NCBI GenBank assembly: GCA_002989075.1
Contig: PSQN01000003.1
Location: 1,678,340 to 1,742,339, forward strand
DNA from: Arthonia radiata
Lineage: Eukaryota; Ascomycota; Arthoniomycetes; Arthoniales; Arthoniaceae
Direction of reading: 5' to 3'
DNA length: 64,000 nucleotides
Under the pieces are notes generated by a model that worked only from the letters and a program-made list of their open reading frames with translations, searched no databases and was not told the origin of the DNA. The stretch's first letter is position 1, and each line of letters begins with the position of its first letter. Positions 20,641 to 35,112 of this stretch are shown here, piece by piece. Made by a program: the position numbers and the translations under genes.

Positions 20641-22300
20641 CACTCATCATAGTCACACGTCGGCAGTCATGGTTACAGTGGATTCAAGACGCGCAATAAG
20701 GAGTCGCTAGAAGATAACGCTTACAAGTCAGCCGTGGTTGGGCTTGGGACAAATTCACAAGTCACTAACAACAGCTTCGCATTCGAGACACGTCTCCAGG
20801 AGTCGTCCATTCTATTTCCGCCACCGGAGCGCCCCTGCTGCGCGCTCTTCTAATCTGTATCTCAATGCAAGCGTATGCTGTAATTTGCAGACAGGCAGTG
20901 ATACATTGCTGGACCTGAACGCTCGTCAAACTATGGCAGCTTGGGCACACACATGTACACGCATAGCTTGACAGCAACTCAGCGATGTCAGCAAATTGGC
21001 GAGCGCCTTTTGAATAGTCCACGCCTCCGAAGTGCAGCTCCAGAGCGCTTTCTAAAATCACATGTCGACAATTGTAGAAGCTGTGCTTCACGGACCAGTA
21101 CGATTGTATCTTAGACAACGGCACAGGCATGGACGCGGCCAATACACGAGCAACCTAGCATTGTTGGCTCATTCGTGAACACTGCTGCAGAGCTTGACGC
21201 CTCCAGAGCGCTTTCTTCTATTATCTTTTGGGATCTGTTTCGATAGTGCCGTATGCTGTACTTTAAGGACGAGCAACCAGATGATGAAGTTTCCACTCAC
21301 AAGAGAAGACGCAGACATGGACGCAGGCATTGACGCACCTAATATGACAGCAAGCTGGTATATTTGTTATATTCGCGAGTATTCCTGATCAGCTCAACGC
21401 CTCCAGAGCGCTTTTCTTCCGCGCTCCTCGAGTTCCATTTCGATAGCGGTGTATGGAGTGACCGTTTAATACGCCAACCAGCTGTCCCTCTTTTTCCACA
21501 CCAGGTACATTCGCACCACTGAGAACGTTGCTCTCACGTCTGGCTATACTCGGGGTAATCGTAATATAGTCGAGTATGGCAAGATTGAAGATGTGCCTGC
21601 TGGGAGTGGGTGAACACCATTGAGGATGCACTGCTAGCACCGTTTCGTATCAGGGAAAACCTATCAGTAAGTCATAGCGGCGGTCAAGAGAAACCCTTTC
21701 GCAAATGGAGTGACTTCAACTGGGAAAACGTCGTCTAGTTTATAGATACCCAGCAGCTCGACCGGGCTTTTCGCAAGAATTGGTAGTACGGCACTCTCGA
21801 GGATGTCGTCTGTCTCTCGCCTCGGCGTTCCTATGCCATTATTAAAATTACACAACTCTGTGCACGATAGCAGAGCAATTATGATGATACTCTTTTGGCA
21901 AGGCTGCCTCGATGACTAAGCTGCTTCTGAGTACGCTCAAGACCTCAGGTCTGAAATTTATGGACGAGCAAGCGGACGAGCAAGCGTGTACCCCCGGATC
22001 CGGACGCAGGCGTGGTCGTAGCCAACGTACTAGCAGCCCAGTATTGTTGTTATTCTCTTGAGCGTCGCTGGAAAGCTCAACACCCCTGGAGCGCTTTTCC
22101 TCCCGCACTTCTTCCGAACAAATTGCTGTAGTGATGTCTACTGTGCTGTGTGGACGCGCAGGGCTATCGATTCTAGACAGAGACGCAGAAGACACAACAG
22201 CAGCTTAGGTGGGTCATTAGATTCGTGAAATTCGTCTGATTCGTTGACGCCTCCAAAGCATTCTCAGCAATGTTGATGTATGACCCATGTCTGGCTCTAG
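20640..22300 (-). repeat. Array of diverged ~160-200-bp repeat units
   Basis: A core resembling ACGCCTCCAGAGCGCTTT recurs at about 21021-21055, 21196-21215, 21396-21415, 22077-22097 and 22246-22262; the second and third are exactly 200 bp apart. A related block with ATGGACGC recurs between cores. On the minus strand two units translate alike over some 22 residues: SIRHYRN...EESALEA and SIHRYRN...KKSALEA. The first unit reads ILESALEL. It may be a decayed tandemly repeated gene, or noncoding satellite-like DNA. The short frames across it are not supported as separate genes. Confidence 0.55.
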
Positions 22301-25300
22301 TATGTGATGTCGTCATACGTCCTTGTCGGTGTACTCAACGTCCTGTAACTCCTCTTCTGCCTACTTATACCTTCCCCATCTCCACTGTGTACCTCCGCTT
22401 CACATCTCCATCTGATGCGCCTCTACTACCTTGGTAACCAATCCACCTATATCAGCCATCCGCTCGGTATAGTATTAGTAGCAGAGCGGTAACTACCGAT
22501 TTTAGCCTCTTACTATACTTACTACGCCTTAAGCGCTATAGTTACTAGTAACTATAGTATATACCTACTATATAAGTATAATAAGGGTAGTAAGAGTACT
22601 AAAGTAGTAAAACTAACTCTATTAATCTAAATATATATATACTTTAATTATTACTAAAGTTAGTAAAGTATAAATTAAGAGTTAAAATAAGCTTATATTT
22701 ACTTAATTAATAAAGAGATCTTTAATAGTATTATTACTATTATATAAGTTACTACTTATATAATTATTTTTACTCTTATTACTACTTTTATTTATATTTA
22801 CTATCTTAATTATAGTATTTTATATATTATTTTATATCTTCTTCTATATCTTTTCATTACTCTTATTTTAAATAGTAGTCTCTTACTTTAGTATTATCTC
22901 TTTATTAATATTTTAAAGCTAATTTTCTTAATTAAAGGTACAAGTCTCTTTAGTATATTACTAGTATTATAAGTACTTTATAGCTTTTATAGTTATTATA
23001 CTTAGCTATATATATTAATTTATAATTATAATTTTATAAAAGAAGAAAATATACTTATACTTAGTAAAGATAGCTAAGATAGCTGGTATATTAAGTATAA
23101 AGTAAGTAAAGATAGCTAAGATAGCTGGTATATTAAGTATAAAGTAAGTTAAATTAAAGTTACTATTATATCTACTATTCTAGTAGTATAATATTTTAAT
23201 ATTATTATAAAGCTTCTTTTAGCTTTTTTACTTAGTATTATTAGTATTTTTTACTATAGTTTAGTAAAGTAAAGCTTAACTTTAAAGTTAATATATCTTT
23301 TATAAGAGTTTTACTTATTTATCTTTTATATTTATATATTATTTAAATATTTATAAGTATTAAAGCTACTAAACTTATTATTACTATTAGTAACTTTAAA
23401 ATCTTTCTATATAGTTATCTATATATTAAAGTTAGTTTTTATTAATACTACTATAGCTACTTACCTTTTATATTTATTTTTCTAAATCTTTTATATCTCT
23501 TAGTAGTATTAATGATACTACCTTTACTACTTTATATTAGTTTACTTTATTTTTAGCTAAGTCTATTTATACTAAGAAGAGAAGATATAGAAGGTATAGT
23601 ATACTAGAGACTTATTAATTTTATTATAGTAAATATTCTAATAAAACTATACTACCGCTATATAGTATTCTAGCTATTAATACTTCTTTATCTAGTTCTT
23701 ATATTTAATAGTAAATTTAATAAAGTTAGTTTAGATATATTAAAGCTTATTAAGTACCTATACTATATATAATAGCTAGACGCTAAAATAATTATTCTAA
23801 GTCTCTTTTAGCTTTATTATCTTATAAAAGTAATATAAAGCTATATATAGTTACTTTAATATAGCCTAGTAAAAGAGTTAGAAGATATAATTCTAGAGGT
23901 TAGTATTATTAAAATTAGAATAATATTATTTAATTCTCTTTTTATAGTTAATTATATAACTAATTATAGCGTGGTAGTTATTCTAGTACGTTATATTTAC
24001 CTAAATTGGCTATAGTAGATAATTAATAAAGTTAATATTTAATAAGTATAGTAGATATAGAAGAGTTTCTAAGATAGAGTTAGATATATATATATATATA
24101 TACAATTAGATAATAAAGTATATAAATTATAGGCTTCTAGATAAAGTATTTAACCTCTAAGTATAAGCTTTATTTCTAAGAATTCTAGTAATTTTATAAC
24201 TTACTATAAAGCTATTAAATTTAGTAAGTATATTATCTTTATTAGTAATTTAAATATCTTTAAAAGCTATATACTATTATAGTAAACTTTTAATATATTA
24301 AATTAAGCTATATAAATAATCTAGAGAATCTTATTTAGCTTATATCTTAGAGAGACGCTTAAGGTTATTCTTATAGTTAGTAATAGTAATATTATTAAGA
24401 ACCTTATTAGTATTTTTATTAAAAATGAATATTTATACTAATAAATTTAATAAATAAGTAAGATAGTAGATTTAGTAATACTTATAATACTTTACTAATA
24501 TATCTAGATACAGGCTTCTAAATATAGTATTAATTATAGTATTATTAAAAGAAATATTATTAATAATAAAGTAGCTAATATAGCTCTATATTCTTTAACT
24601 CTAAATAATCTTTAAAAGACTATATATAATATTCTTATTACTATAGTTACTAAAGACCTTTCAAAAAATTATTAATAGTATCTAATAATTACTATTTTAA
24701 TTAATAAAATAGATAACTATAGCTAGTATTAGTACCTATACTAGTAAGATTTAGAAATTAAAAGAAAGATAAATATTAGTTTAAATATTTTATATTAATA
24801 CTTACTAGAATCTCTTTTTTATCTTATACTACTTTATTACTTAGTAGCATACTATTAATTTTACCTTTAATAAGAAGGCTACTAGCTTAGAAGAGATAAA
24901 AGAGAAGAGCTACTAAAAGAACTTATTCTTTAGTATTAAAAATAGTATATAGTATATTATAATCTATTGTATAATTAAAAGCTTAAAGTATAGAAGTATA
25001 TTATAGAAAATTATTTTAGTAAGAGTTAGTTCTTTTTAAAAAGTCTTCTATTAATATATCTTAGTAGAACTAATAAGATTACTCTTTTTATTAATACTAT
25101 ACTAATTATATATATATATAAAACCGCTTTACGTACTGTTAAGAACTTTTAGCTCTTACTACTAGTCTAAATTTTTATACTTATAATACTAGTAGCGCTT
25201 ATAGCTATTAATATAGCTAATTATCTTCTTATTAAAATAATAAATTACTAATATTAGCTTTCTATAGTATATAGTAGTAAAATAGCTTACTTTTTAGTAC

Positions 25301-26279
25301 TAAGTACTCTTATATTTAAAGGCTATAGAATAGAAATTACTATCTCTAGTAAACTTTTTAAGGGTATAAGAAGGTAGAGTAATATTAGAACTAGTAGTAG
25401 TATTATTTAAATTAATAGAAATACTAAAAATAGATATATAAGCTAATTAAAACCTTTTACTAGGCTTTTAGTAGATAGTAGATAATATACTAGATTACTT
25501 TCTATTTAGTCTATATAGTACTAGTAGTAATAAGAGTAGCTCCTCTAAACGTTACTTACTTCTTTAAACTTTAGTAGTAGTAAAAGACTCTATTTATAGT
25601 AATAAGGTATTTTAAAAGCTAAACTACTTAATAAAGGTATTTATATTAGTAAGATAAATTAAGTTTAAAAAGCTAATATTAAAATAGAAGTAGTAATATA
25701 TATTCTCTTTTAGATTACTGTAGTATTAGTTAGATATAGTAGCTTTTACTACTATATTTAGTTTAGCCGCCTTACTACTCTTACTACTCTTACTACTCTT
25801 ACTACTCTTACTACTCTTACTACTCTTACTACTCTTACTACTCTTACTACTCTTACTACTCTTACTACTCTTACTACTCTTACTACTCTTACTACTCTTA
25901 CTACTCTTACTACTCTTACTACTCTTACTACCCTTACTATCTATATTACTACTAGCTCTAGCTTTATTCTAGCTTAATCTAGCTAGCGTATAGTTACTAT
26001 AGTATATTGTTCTTAGTCTACTTAGACCTATACGCTTAGCTAATACATTATTTAATAAGAAAATACTCGCTCTATAGGCCTAAGACCTAATAGTAGTCTT
26101 AGTAGACCTCTATATTTCTTAGTACTTTTTTATACTTAAAAGTTATCTTTATTGGTATAGGATTTTATAGCTAATTTAATAGGTATTAATTTAGAAAAAG
26201 CTATAGTAGAAAGAGAATTTTAAATTTTAAATTAATTTTTTAATTAAGCCTTTACTAAGTAAAATAGTATAGAGCTAGT
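22301..26279. repeat. RIP-degraded AT-rich block
   Basis: Very AT-rich with TpA everywhere; many 60-base lines contain no CpA or TpG at all (for example 22681-22740). A 42-bp tandem pair lies at 23064-23147. The origin is presumably transposons, but no family could be identified in this part. Confidence 0.75.
25771..25932 (+). repeat. Minisatellite, 18 copies of a 9-bp unit
   Basis: CTTACTACT is repeated 18 times in a row over 162 bp; only the last unit differs. It is the most regular tandem array in the window and sits inside heavily mutated DNA. The minus strand would read Ser-Ser-Lys repeats in one frame, so it may derive from a low-complexity coding segment. Confidence 0.95.
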
Positions 26280-26455
26280 AGTAAATAGAGCAAAGTATAA
26301 TATATTTACTAGATAATAGATAAATAACTAAAAAACAAAAAAAGAATATAAATAAATGTCTCTATATATTAGATATTTTTAGGCCGATTTAGATCTAGAG
26401 CCGCTTTAGTTTTAAAGTAAGCTTAAAACGGCTGTAATATAGCTATAGTACTACA
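26280..26455 (-). repeat. Coding-sense 3' LTR of the AT-block Gypsy
   Basis: Aligned over its full length with 33414-33589. Conserved GATCTAGAGC and CTATAGTACT segments anchor the alignment. Confidence 0.7.
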
Positions 26456-29400
26456 ATTACCTTCTTTCTTATATAGCTTTTTCTATAAAGCTTACTTCTA
26501 TTCTTTTTATTAATATATTAAACTATATTAATATATCTAGTATCTTTTATAATACCTTTCTACTAGCTAACTAAAGGCGTAGTATAATAGATATATTACT
26601 AGAGCGCTTATATCGCCTAGCTGTCTTAAAAAGTTATTTAATATTTATTATTATAGTAATAATAATAATAAAATACTTAAGCTAATTAAAATTCTTTTAA
26701 TAGCTTTAATAATAGTACGAGGTATAAGCTTATATATAATAGTTATAGATTTAATTTATGTACATTTTATGTATAAAAACAACTTTTTTAAGACGTATAT
26801 AAAGGCTTAAGATATATAAAAAGTATATAGATAAACTTCTATTATCTTTATAAAGCTATTATAGTCTTTTTTTAAGCATAAATTGGCTTAAAAATATATA
26901 TAAAGCTAAAAGAGCTAAAAGTATAGTATATATAATATTTTTTATAATAAAATTACTATTATTATTAATATATTATAGATCTATTTTAAATACTTTTAGC
27001 TTATAATAGTTTAATTTAACAATCTTACTAAAATTCTAATATAAATAGTATTTTAGCTTACTATTATTAATAATCTTTATTATATTAAATACATTCTATA
27101 CTATAGCTTATAAGTATTTTCTATTTCTTTACTAAATATACTAATTAATTTAGTATCTTTAATAAAGTATAGGCTACTAATAATATTTACAATAAGTTTA
27201 ATATTATCTTATATTTTTAATATAAGCTAAAGAAATTATCTTATAATTCTTTTTCAAAAGTTCTTAATAAGTATTACTATACTTTTATTATATCTTTAGT
27301 TTTACTTTATATCTATAGTAAGACTACTAATAATAATACTACTTACTTTTACTACTATAATTACTTTATTAAGTATACTAAAGCTTTAATTATTTTATAT
27401 AATATCTATATAAGTTTATTTTCTTCTTTTTATTAAAACTACTAACTTTTTATAAATAATAAAATAGAATAAGCTTTATATTTATAATTATAATAAGTAT
27501 AGTAAGACTTATAAGTTAGCTTATAATATTAACGATATATATTTTATTAATCTTAATATTAGTTTCACTAGTAATATTAATCTTACTAATATTATTATTA
27601 ATAAAAATTTAAAGCTTAATATACTTTAAATAATAACTACTACTTAATAGTATTAGTATTACTTTAGTATATTATATCTTTTAATTAAAGTAATATTTAG
27701 TCTTTTAAGTATTTAAATATATATAATTAATTGTAGCTTCTCTATATTGATACCTATACAAGTACTATATTTTTATTTTTATTTCTATGTTAAAGAATAT
27801 ATAGAAAGAATTAAAACTTATATTCTTTTTTAGCTTTTTAGTCTTAAATATATAGTTTTTTCTTTTAATAATTAGTTAATACTACTTTTTCTAGTATTTC
27901 TTTAGTATATTAAATTCTTTTTTAAGCTCTTCTTTTAATAGCTACTTATTATAATTTAAAGACTAATTAAGCCAATATACTAAATATTTATTTTCTAAGT
28001 ATATAGTATAGTAAATAAAAATCTATTTAACTTTCTATAATATATCTTTAAAATTAACTATCTTTCATATTAAATTTAGTTAGTATTTAACATAAGGTTA
28101 GTATAGCTTAAGTAAGCTTATATGAAAGATAATATAGATTCTCTTTATACTTAATAGTAAATTAAAATAATATATCTACTTTTTTATAAGCTTTAAAACT
28201 TTAAATAGACTTAAAAACTTATTATTAAGCTTTTTAAAAGACTGACTAGTTTCAATATTCTTTATAAAAAGAGAAATATACTTACTAATAAAAAACTTTT
28301 TTTTATATAGCGCTTATTATAGTACTTAGCTTACTACTTCTAAAACTACTATAAATACTCTATTATCTCTATAATTATAGCTTAATAACGTTCTACTAGT
28401 ATAATGGTATTAAAATAATTCTAGTTACTATTCCTAAATTCTATTTTTTTATCCAAAATTTAATATACTATTTAGAAATATTAGTTTATAGTTAAACGCT
28501 AATATAAAAGAAAACTTTTTAGTTATTATATAAGAAGTCTAATTATAGACATATTTTACTATTAAAAGTAAGATGATTTAGTTATTTTAATAGTAAAAGT
28601 AAAAGTATTATAAATGCTATTTAATAGATTAGTTCTAATATTTAGTTTGACTATTTATTTATAAGTAAAATATAGTACTTAGCCTCTTTTTTACCTTTAA
28701 ATAAATAAAAAAGGGTTACTACTACTTAAAAGTAAATAAACTACTTTAATTTAATATAAAGTTATTTAGTAGATTTATAAGGTTATATACTATAATTTAT
28801 AAAATAATATTAATTAAAGCTTAAATTATAATCTTTAAGAATATAGTATAGTACTAAATTAGCTTTATAAAGTAGTTATATAATATAAAAATTATATTAT
28901 AGCTATTTATAAAAAGTAAACTAATAATAAAGTTTATTTACTAGCTTTATAGTAGCTCTAAGGATATAAAGAGTAAAGTAAGTAAGCTATAAAGCTTATA
29001 TTTAAGATACTTTAGCTTATTAATAAATATTATACTTACTAATATAGTAGTTAATATTATTTTTGATACTCTTTTAGTAGTACTTCTATTTTAAAACCTT
29101 TAAAGTCTTTTTAATATTAAAGTAGCTTACTTTTTAAGTACTATAATTTTATTCTAAAAGCTCTTTATATAGTACTATAGAATAAGAACTTTAAAAATAT
29201 TTATAATATTAAAGTATATTTTAATAGTATTTTTAACCTTTATTAAGAGCTTATTTAGTTTATATCTCCTTCTTTTCTTATTTTTATAGCTCTTTAAAAA
29301 CGTTTCTCTATTATATTATATTAATAAATATAAAAAGAAAGTTAATAAGTTCAGTAAATATTATTTTAATATAGATAGTTACTACTATTTATACTTATAA

Positions 29401-29806
29401 TATAAAATATATTAACCTATTAGTACCAAAAAAAGGTATATTTATTATATTCTCTTTTTATACTTACTTTAAAATCTATTCTAAAAGGCTTTAAACCTAT
29501 CTAATAGAAGATAAAAGTTTTAATATACTGAAATTATATTTTAAAGCTATATATATTAAAACTAATAAAGCTACTATACTAGCAATATCTATATTTACTA
29601 ATACTACTAGTAAAGTAGATTTAATAGAGTTAATATTTTTATTTTTATTAGTAGTATATATCTAATTAATTACTAAATTTAGAGTTTTAGTAAGTAATTA
29701 CTATAAAGTAAGTAATAATAAGTTTTAACTAATTTGTTAGTTTAATTTACTTTTATAATTAAATTAATAGAATAATTTATCTATAAAATAAGTTATCTTC
29801 TTTTTA

Positions 29807-30010
29807 TACTTAATTTTAAAGTTATATACTAATAAATATTTAATTTAGTATATTTAATAGCTACTTAACTTTTTAATAGTTATAAAGTACTTTAAGTTAT
29901 TATAATTATACTTAATTTTAAAGTTATATACTAATAAATATTTAATTTACTATATTTAATAGCTACTTAACTTCTTAATAGATATAAAGTACTTTAAGTT
30001 ATTATAATTA
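29807..30010. repeat. 102-bp tandem duplication
   Basis: Two adjacent copies of a 102-base AT-rich unit, beginning at 29807 and 29909, differ at only a few positions, so this duplication is younger than most of the decay around it. Confidence 0.85.
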
Positions 30011-33000
30011 TACTATATATATATAGTATATAATATATCTTTAATATAAAACTAAAATTACTTAAAAGCCTTAATAATTGTAAGAAGCTCTTTATTATAG
30101 ATATTATAATTTAACTTAATATTTTATAACTATTTTAAAAAATATACTACTAAATACTAGTAAACTTAAATATTATTACTATATTAGCGTTCTATATTTA
30201 TATTTAGTTTACTATATAGCTAAAGTAAAATAGTATTAATAATATAGTTTACAATATTAATTATAATTATATGTTAAAAATAAAGATTATAGTATACTAT
30301 AATACTAGCTTTAAAGAATAGTTTTAGAAACTTTTAGAACGTTTATTTATAAATATTAGTTTATTTAAAGATAAAAGATAGTAGTTTTTTTTCTTTTATA
30401 TAAATAGTTAGGTTATTACTATCTTTCTTATAGTAGCTTTAAATAAAATTATTTAAAAAAGTAATAATATTTATATATTTAAATATAAATTTATAATAAA
30501 ACTTAGTAAACTTTAAAAAGATAAGTATATTATATATATTTTTGAAATAAAACTATTTAAGAATAGTTACTATTTATTCTTTCTCTATTTTAATTTCTAA
30601 TATTATTACTATAAAGCTAAGAAATTTTATTATAATAGTAAAAAACTTATATTTAAAAGCCTTTATATATAAATATTATTTTTTTAAACGCTAAAAAACC
30701 GCTTAAATATACTTAATATAAGCCTTATAAGTTTAAAAATAGATTAGTATATTATTTAAATAAATAATATAAATAATATTAACTATACTAATAAAAGTAT
30801 AGTAAATATAAAACTAAAAGTATAGTAAATATAAAACTAAAAGATAGTAAAAGTGTTTACTAAGCTAAAGAGTATAATAAAATATTTAAAATAGCTATAT
30901 TTAGTCTTAAAGATAGTTTTTTATTTATTATTTTTATATATTTAAATATAATAGTATATATTATATAAATTAAGCTTTATAAAGAAATATATACTATTTA
31001 AGTAATTAAAAATTCTAGTTATTAAAGATAAAAGATAGCGATTTTTAATTATAACGTTATTTAATTTATAATAGTTAATATAAAGATATAAGTTCTTATT
31101 ATTCCTAAAAATAAATAAAAAAGAAGTACTTATTAGACTCTTATGAAACCAAACCTAACTATATTAAATAGTCTTATTAAAATATTTTTTAAGAATTTTA
31201 AGTTTATAAGGTAAAAGATTATAAATAAGTAAGTTTAGTATATTACTTATTATTTTAATTATATAATTAAGATTTAAATAATTAAATATAAGTTATTCAG
31301 CTAATTTCTTACTAAATATATTAAAAAAGTTTTAAAACTTCTTTAATAATAGAATTTTTATAGTAAGTATGTTAAATTTAATAGTAGTTTAAGTTTAGAC
31401 TATTATTATAATAACTATAGCTCTAAACCAGTGAGAGGTTAATTTACTATAAAGTAGTATAATCTAAAGAGATTTATTAGTTTATATATTAGTAAAAATT
31501 TTACCTAAAGTAGCTAAAAGTATTTACTTATATATATTTTAGCTATACTAAGTAATAGTACTAATAGTAAATAAAATTAATAGGTTTACTACTTAAAACT
31601 AGACTATTTTAAGTATAATATTATACTTTTTAAACTAAGTAATATAAAAGACTTACTGATTAGTTTAAGCTATATTATTAGTATTAATAATATAAATTTT
31701 TTTTAATAGCTCTAAAGAGAAAATAATTAAACTTATTAAAGAGCATTATATATAAAATAGAGATAGTAGTAATAAAAATACTAACTTTAAGTTAAAAATA
31801 ATAAAAGATAAGATCAACTTTTATATTATAATTAAATAAGTAATATATACTTCTTTAAGCTAGTATTTCTATATTACTAAAGCTAAAGAGCTTATTAGTA
31901 TTTACTAAATAAAAGCTAAGAAATTTACTATTAAAACTAAGAAGTTTATATATAAAGACTGTATTTATATATAGTATTTTAATAGCTAAATAAGAAATAA
32001 TACTATTAATATTAATATTTAGTATAAGTACTACTAAATTTCTTTTATTTTACTTACTATTTAAATAGTTATAGAAAAGATATTCTTTTTTATTATACTT
32101 ATAGTATATTATTTATTAAAAGTATAAAAATGGTTTACTATAGCTATAAGATAAATATAAGCTAGCTTTATAGTTATACTACTAGTAGTTTAACTTTTAT
32201 TTTTAATCTTACTAAAATAAACTTTATAAAGAAGCTTAAAACTATAAGTATTACTTAAAGATATATTTATAGATACTATAACCTTAAAATATACTTAATT
32301 TATACTAAACTTTACTTTAGAACAATGGTATAGTCTTTTTAATAAAATAATCTATATTTTAAAGGTTTTTAGTAGTATTATACTAGCTAAAGGTATCTCT
32401 TTTTATAATCTTATTCTATGTATTAAGTAAATGCTTTATATATATATATATATTTTATATAGCTTTAATTTAATAGCTATTTAAATAAATAGCTTTTAAT
32501 TAAAAAAAATAGTAAATTACTAGCTATATACTATTTTATTATATATATTATAGTTTAAAAACTATATAGTAAGTTTAAAAATATATAAAGTAAAATTAAT
32601 AGCTTAATTCTTAATAAAATTAAAGACTTATTATAGTATAATATTACTAAAGCTATTAAAAAGTACTTATTTTTAGATATAAAGGCTTTTATAAGTAAAG
32701 TGTTATAATATTTAAATAGTAATATAGTTACTAATATTAGTAGTTATATTAGAAAAAACAAAACTTACTATCTTAAGCGTTATTTAAATATCTTATATTT
32801 AGTATTTTATTTTATTAATATTTTTATTAGATAGTTTAAAAAGATTCTTTTTAAATAATTTATTATATTCTTTTTAGAGTTTAATAATAAGCTAGTAAAA
32901 AAAGTATAAAATCTCTTATAGTCCTTTTAAAAGTCTTAAAGATTAATAATAAGATTCTTTTATTTATTAATTTTAAATAGTTTATATATATAATAAGAGT

Positions 33001-33413
33001 TATTTAGTAGTAAAAGAGTATACTTTATCTTTATATAGTTAGCTATAGTTTAAAGTAAAAGTTTTTAATATTATTACTAAGTTAAGCTATATCAAATATA
33101 AAACTATTATTTAAAAAATTATTTTTATTAAAATTAGTATTATATTTAGTAGATAGTAGTAAATAGTTACTAGTAAAGTCTTTTCTTATACTATTATTAT
33201 TACTATAATTAAACTTATTCTTTAATTAATCTATAAAAATGTTTTAAATTATTAATACTATTATTAAAGCTAGCTATAGCTAAGCTTAAATATATCTTAG
33301 TAGTATAAAGAGTAATAATAGTAAAAATAGATATAAATTTAAATAAATTTAACTAATTATACTTTAAACTATTTTTTTAAAGAAATAAAATTTATTTAAA
33401 TTATAGAGCTAAT

Positions 33414-33589
33414 TGTAAATAAAGTAAAGTATAATATGTTTACTAGATAATAAATAATTAATTAAGAAATAAAAAAAGAATATAAATAGATATCTTTATA
33501 TACTAAGTGCCTCTAAACTAATCTAGATCTAGAGCTACTCTAGTTCTAAAGCGAGTCTAGAGCGGCTATAGTACAACTATAGTACTATA
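33414..33589 (-). repeat. Coding-sense 5' LTR of the AT-block Gypsy
   Basis: Partner of 26280-26455. It retains more G and C than the other copy. Confidence 0.7.
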
Positions 33590-34954
33590 ATTAACTTCTA
33601 TTGCTACTATTTATTAAGGTCTTTAAGCTATAGTCTAACTAACTTAGTCTTAGCAATTATATAAAAGTAGCTTATATATCTATTATAGTCTACTTCACTA
33701 AGCTTCTACTAAATATTAACTAAACTATCTTATTTAACTTAAAAAATATAGTTAATATTATAAAAATTAATATTAAAGCTAAATATAACTATTATATAAA
33801 TTACTAAATATTAATTACTATTAAATATAGTTAAAATAGCCTTTTATATAATGTTCTATAGTTAGTTATAATATAGCTAAATAATACTATCTATTAATTA
33901 AACTAATAATTTAAGCTATACTAACTATACATAGATTTAAGTAATAAGAATAATAACTTTTAATATCTTTTATATATAAATAATTATCTTTAATAGCTAT
34001 TTATTAGCTTATTATTAAGCTATATTATATAGTAGTTAAATAATATACTGCTAAATAGTTAAAAGACTTATATTAAACTTTTTTTTAAAAAAATAAGTTA
34101 ATATTATTTAAATTAAACAATATTTAAATAATATATATACTATTTTTAAATATAAGCTTAAACTTTAACTTATAAAATATTAAAATTAAAAGTATAGCTA
34201 TAGTTATAAAGAGAACAATATAGTTTAATAATAAATATTAAAGTATATTAAGTTTGAAAAACTTAGAATAAAAAAACTCTTTCTATTTACTATAAATATA
34301 TAGTTTATTAATAGTAAGAAGATAAATAGCTTTATAAAAAAAATATTAATTAATATAATTTTAAAACTAAGCTATATATATATAAACTCTTTATTTATAA
34401 TTTATTAATAGCTCTTTTTACTATTAATTAAACTATTTAATATTAATAGCTATACTTTTTAAAGCTACTATATTACTTTATACTAATTATTTTTAATTAA
34501 CTTTAAAAGACTAATAATTAATATAATACTTGAATTTAGTATATAAAGTAAATTAAATACTTAAAAAATAAGTATCTTTTTAAATTTATATTTTATAACT
34601 AATATAATATCTTACTAGACTTTTAATATCTTTAAAGCTTTAAGCTACTTAACTCTTACCTATTAAATACTAAATAGCTATTTAATTAACTATATAAAGA
34701 TAAAAGATAAGTAGATTAGTTAAATAGTATTAGTAGTAGACGCTATATTAGCAATCTTAGTATATATATACATTACTATATATAATTAAAGTAGTTTTTA
34801 ATTCTTTTTAGTTAGGAATTTTATATAGTTAGAAATGTAAGGTATTATTAACTTAGTTAATATACTTTTTTAATTGGCTTTCAACGATTAAAATAATATT
34901 TAGTTAATAAGACTAAGAAAGCTGCTATCGGGCCTTAGATCTTTTAGGAGTCTA
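33590..34954. repeat. RIP-degraded AT-rich DNA up to the gene-island border
   Basis: Same composition as the rest of the block. It changes to ordinary composition within a few dozen bases near 34920-34980. No identifiable element. Confidence 0.7.
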
Positions 34955-35112
34955 CTACCTAAGGGGAATAGCGTGATAAACACGCACGGGCGCCCAAGGG
35001 TCTAAGCGGGCTAAGACTAACGGCGTATATAGACGAAATATGCGGTAACTAGGCCCCCTAGAGGGCTTACCATACCTACCATCTACTATGGTAACCATAC
35101 CAACCATATGCC

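Larger units (their letters stand above)
26280..33589 (-). mobile_element. Gypsy-type LTR retrotransposon fossil between 176-bp LTRs
   Basis: Two related 176-bp blocks, 26280-26455 and 33414-33589, lie in direct orientation 7.3 kb apart and read TGTAGTACTATAGC... on the minus strand. Between them, on the minus strand near 30111-30062, the residues NYNIYNKELLTIIKAFK match the RNase H region of Ty3/Gypsy polymerases. The element is thoroughly broken and old: composition is close to the RIP end state and the LTRs have diverged strongly. No clear target duplication is visible, and flanking AT-rich sequence makes the exact ends uncertain by about ten bases. A 102-bp direct duplication lies inside it at 29807-30010. 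Confidence 0.7.

Noticed and set aside
24080-24105. Run of TA dinucleotides
   Set aside because: Expected by chance and by RIP in DNA of this composition; too short to be notable.
34955-35100. GC-rich segment at the right edge of the AT block as a possible tRNA or other RNA gene
   Set aside because: No cloverleaf, no A-box/B-box pair and no conserved RNA motif that I could find.
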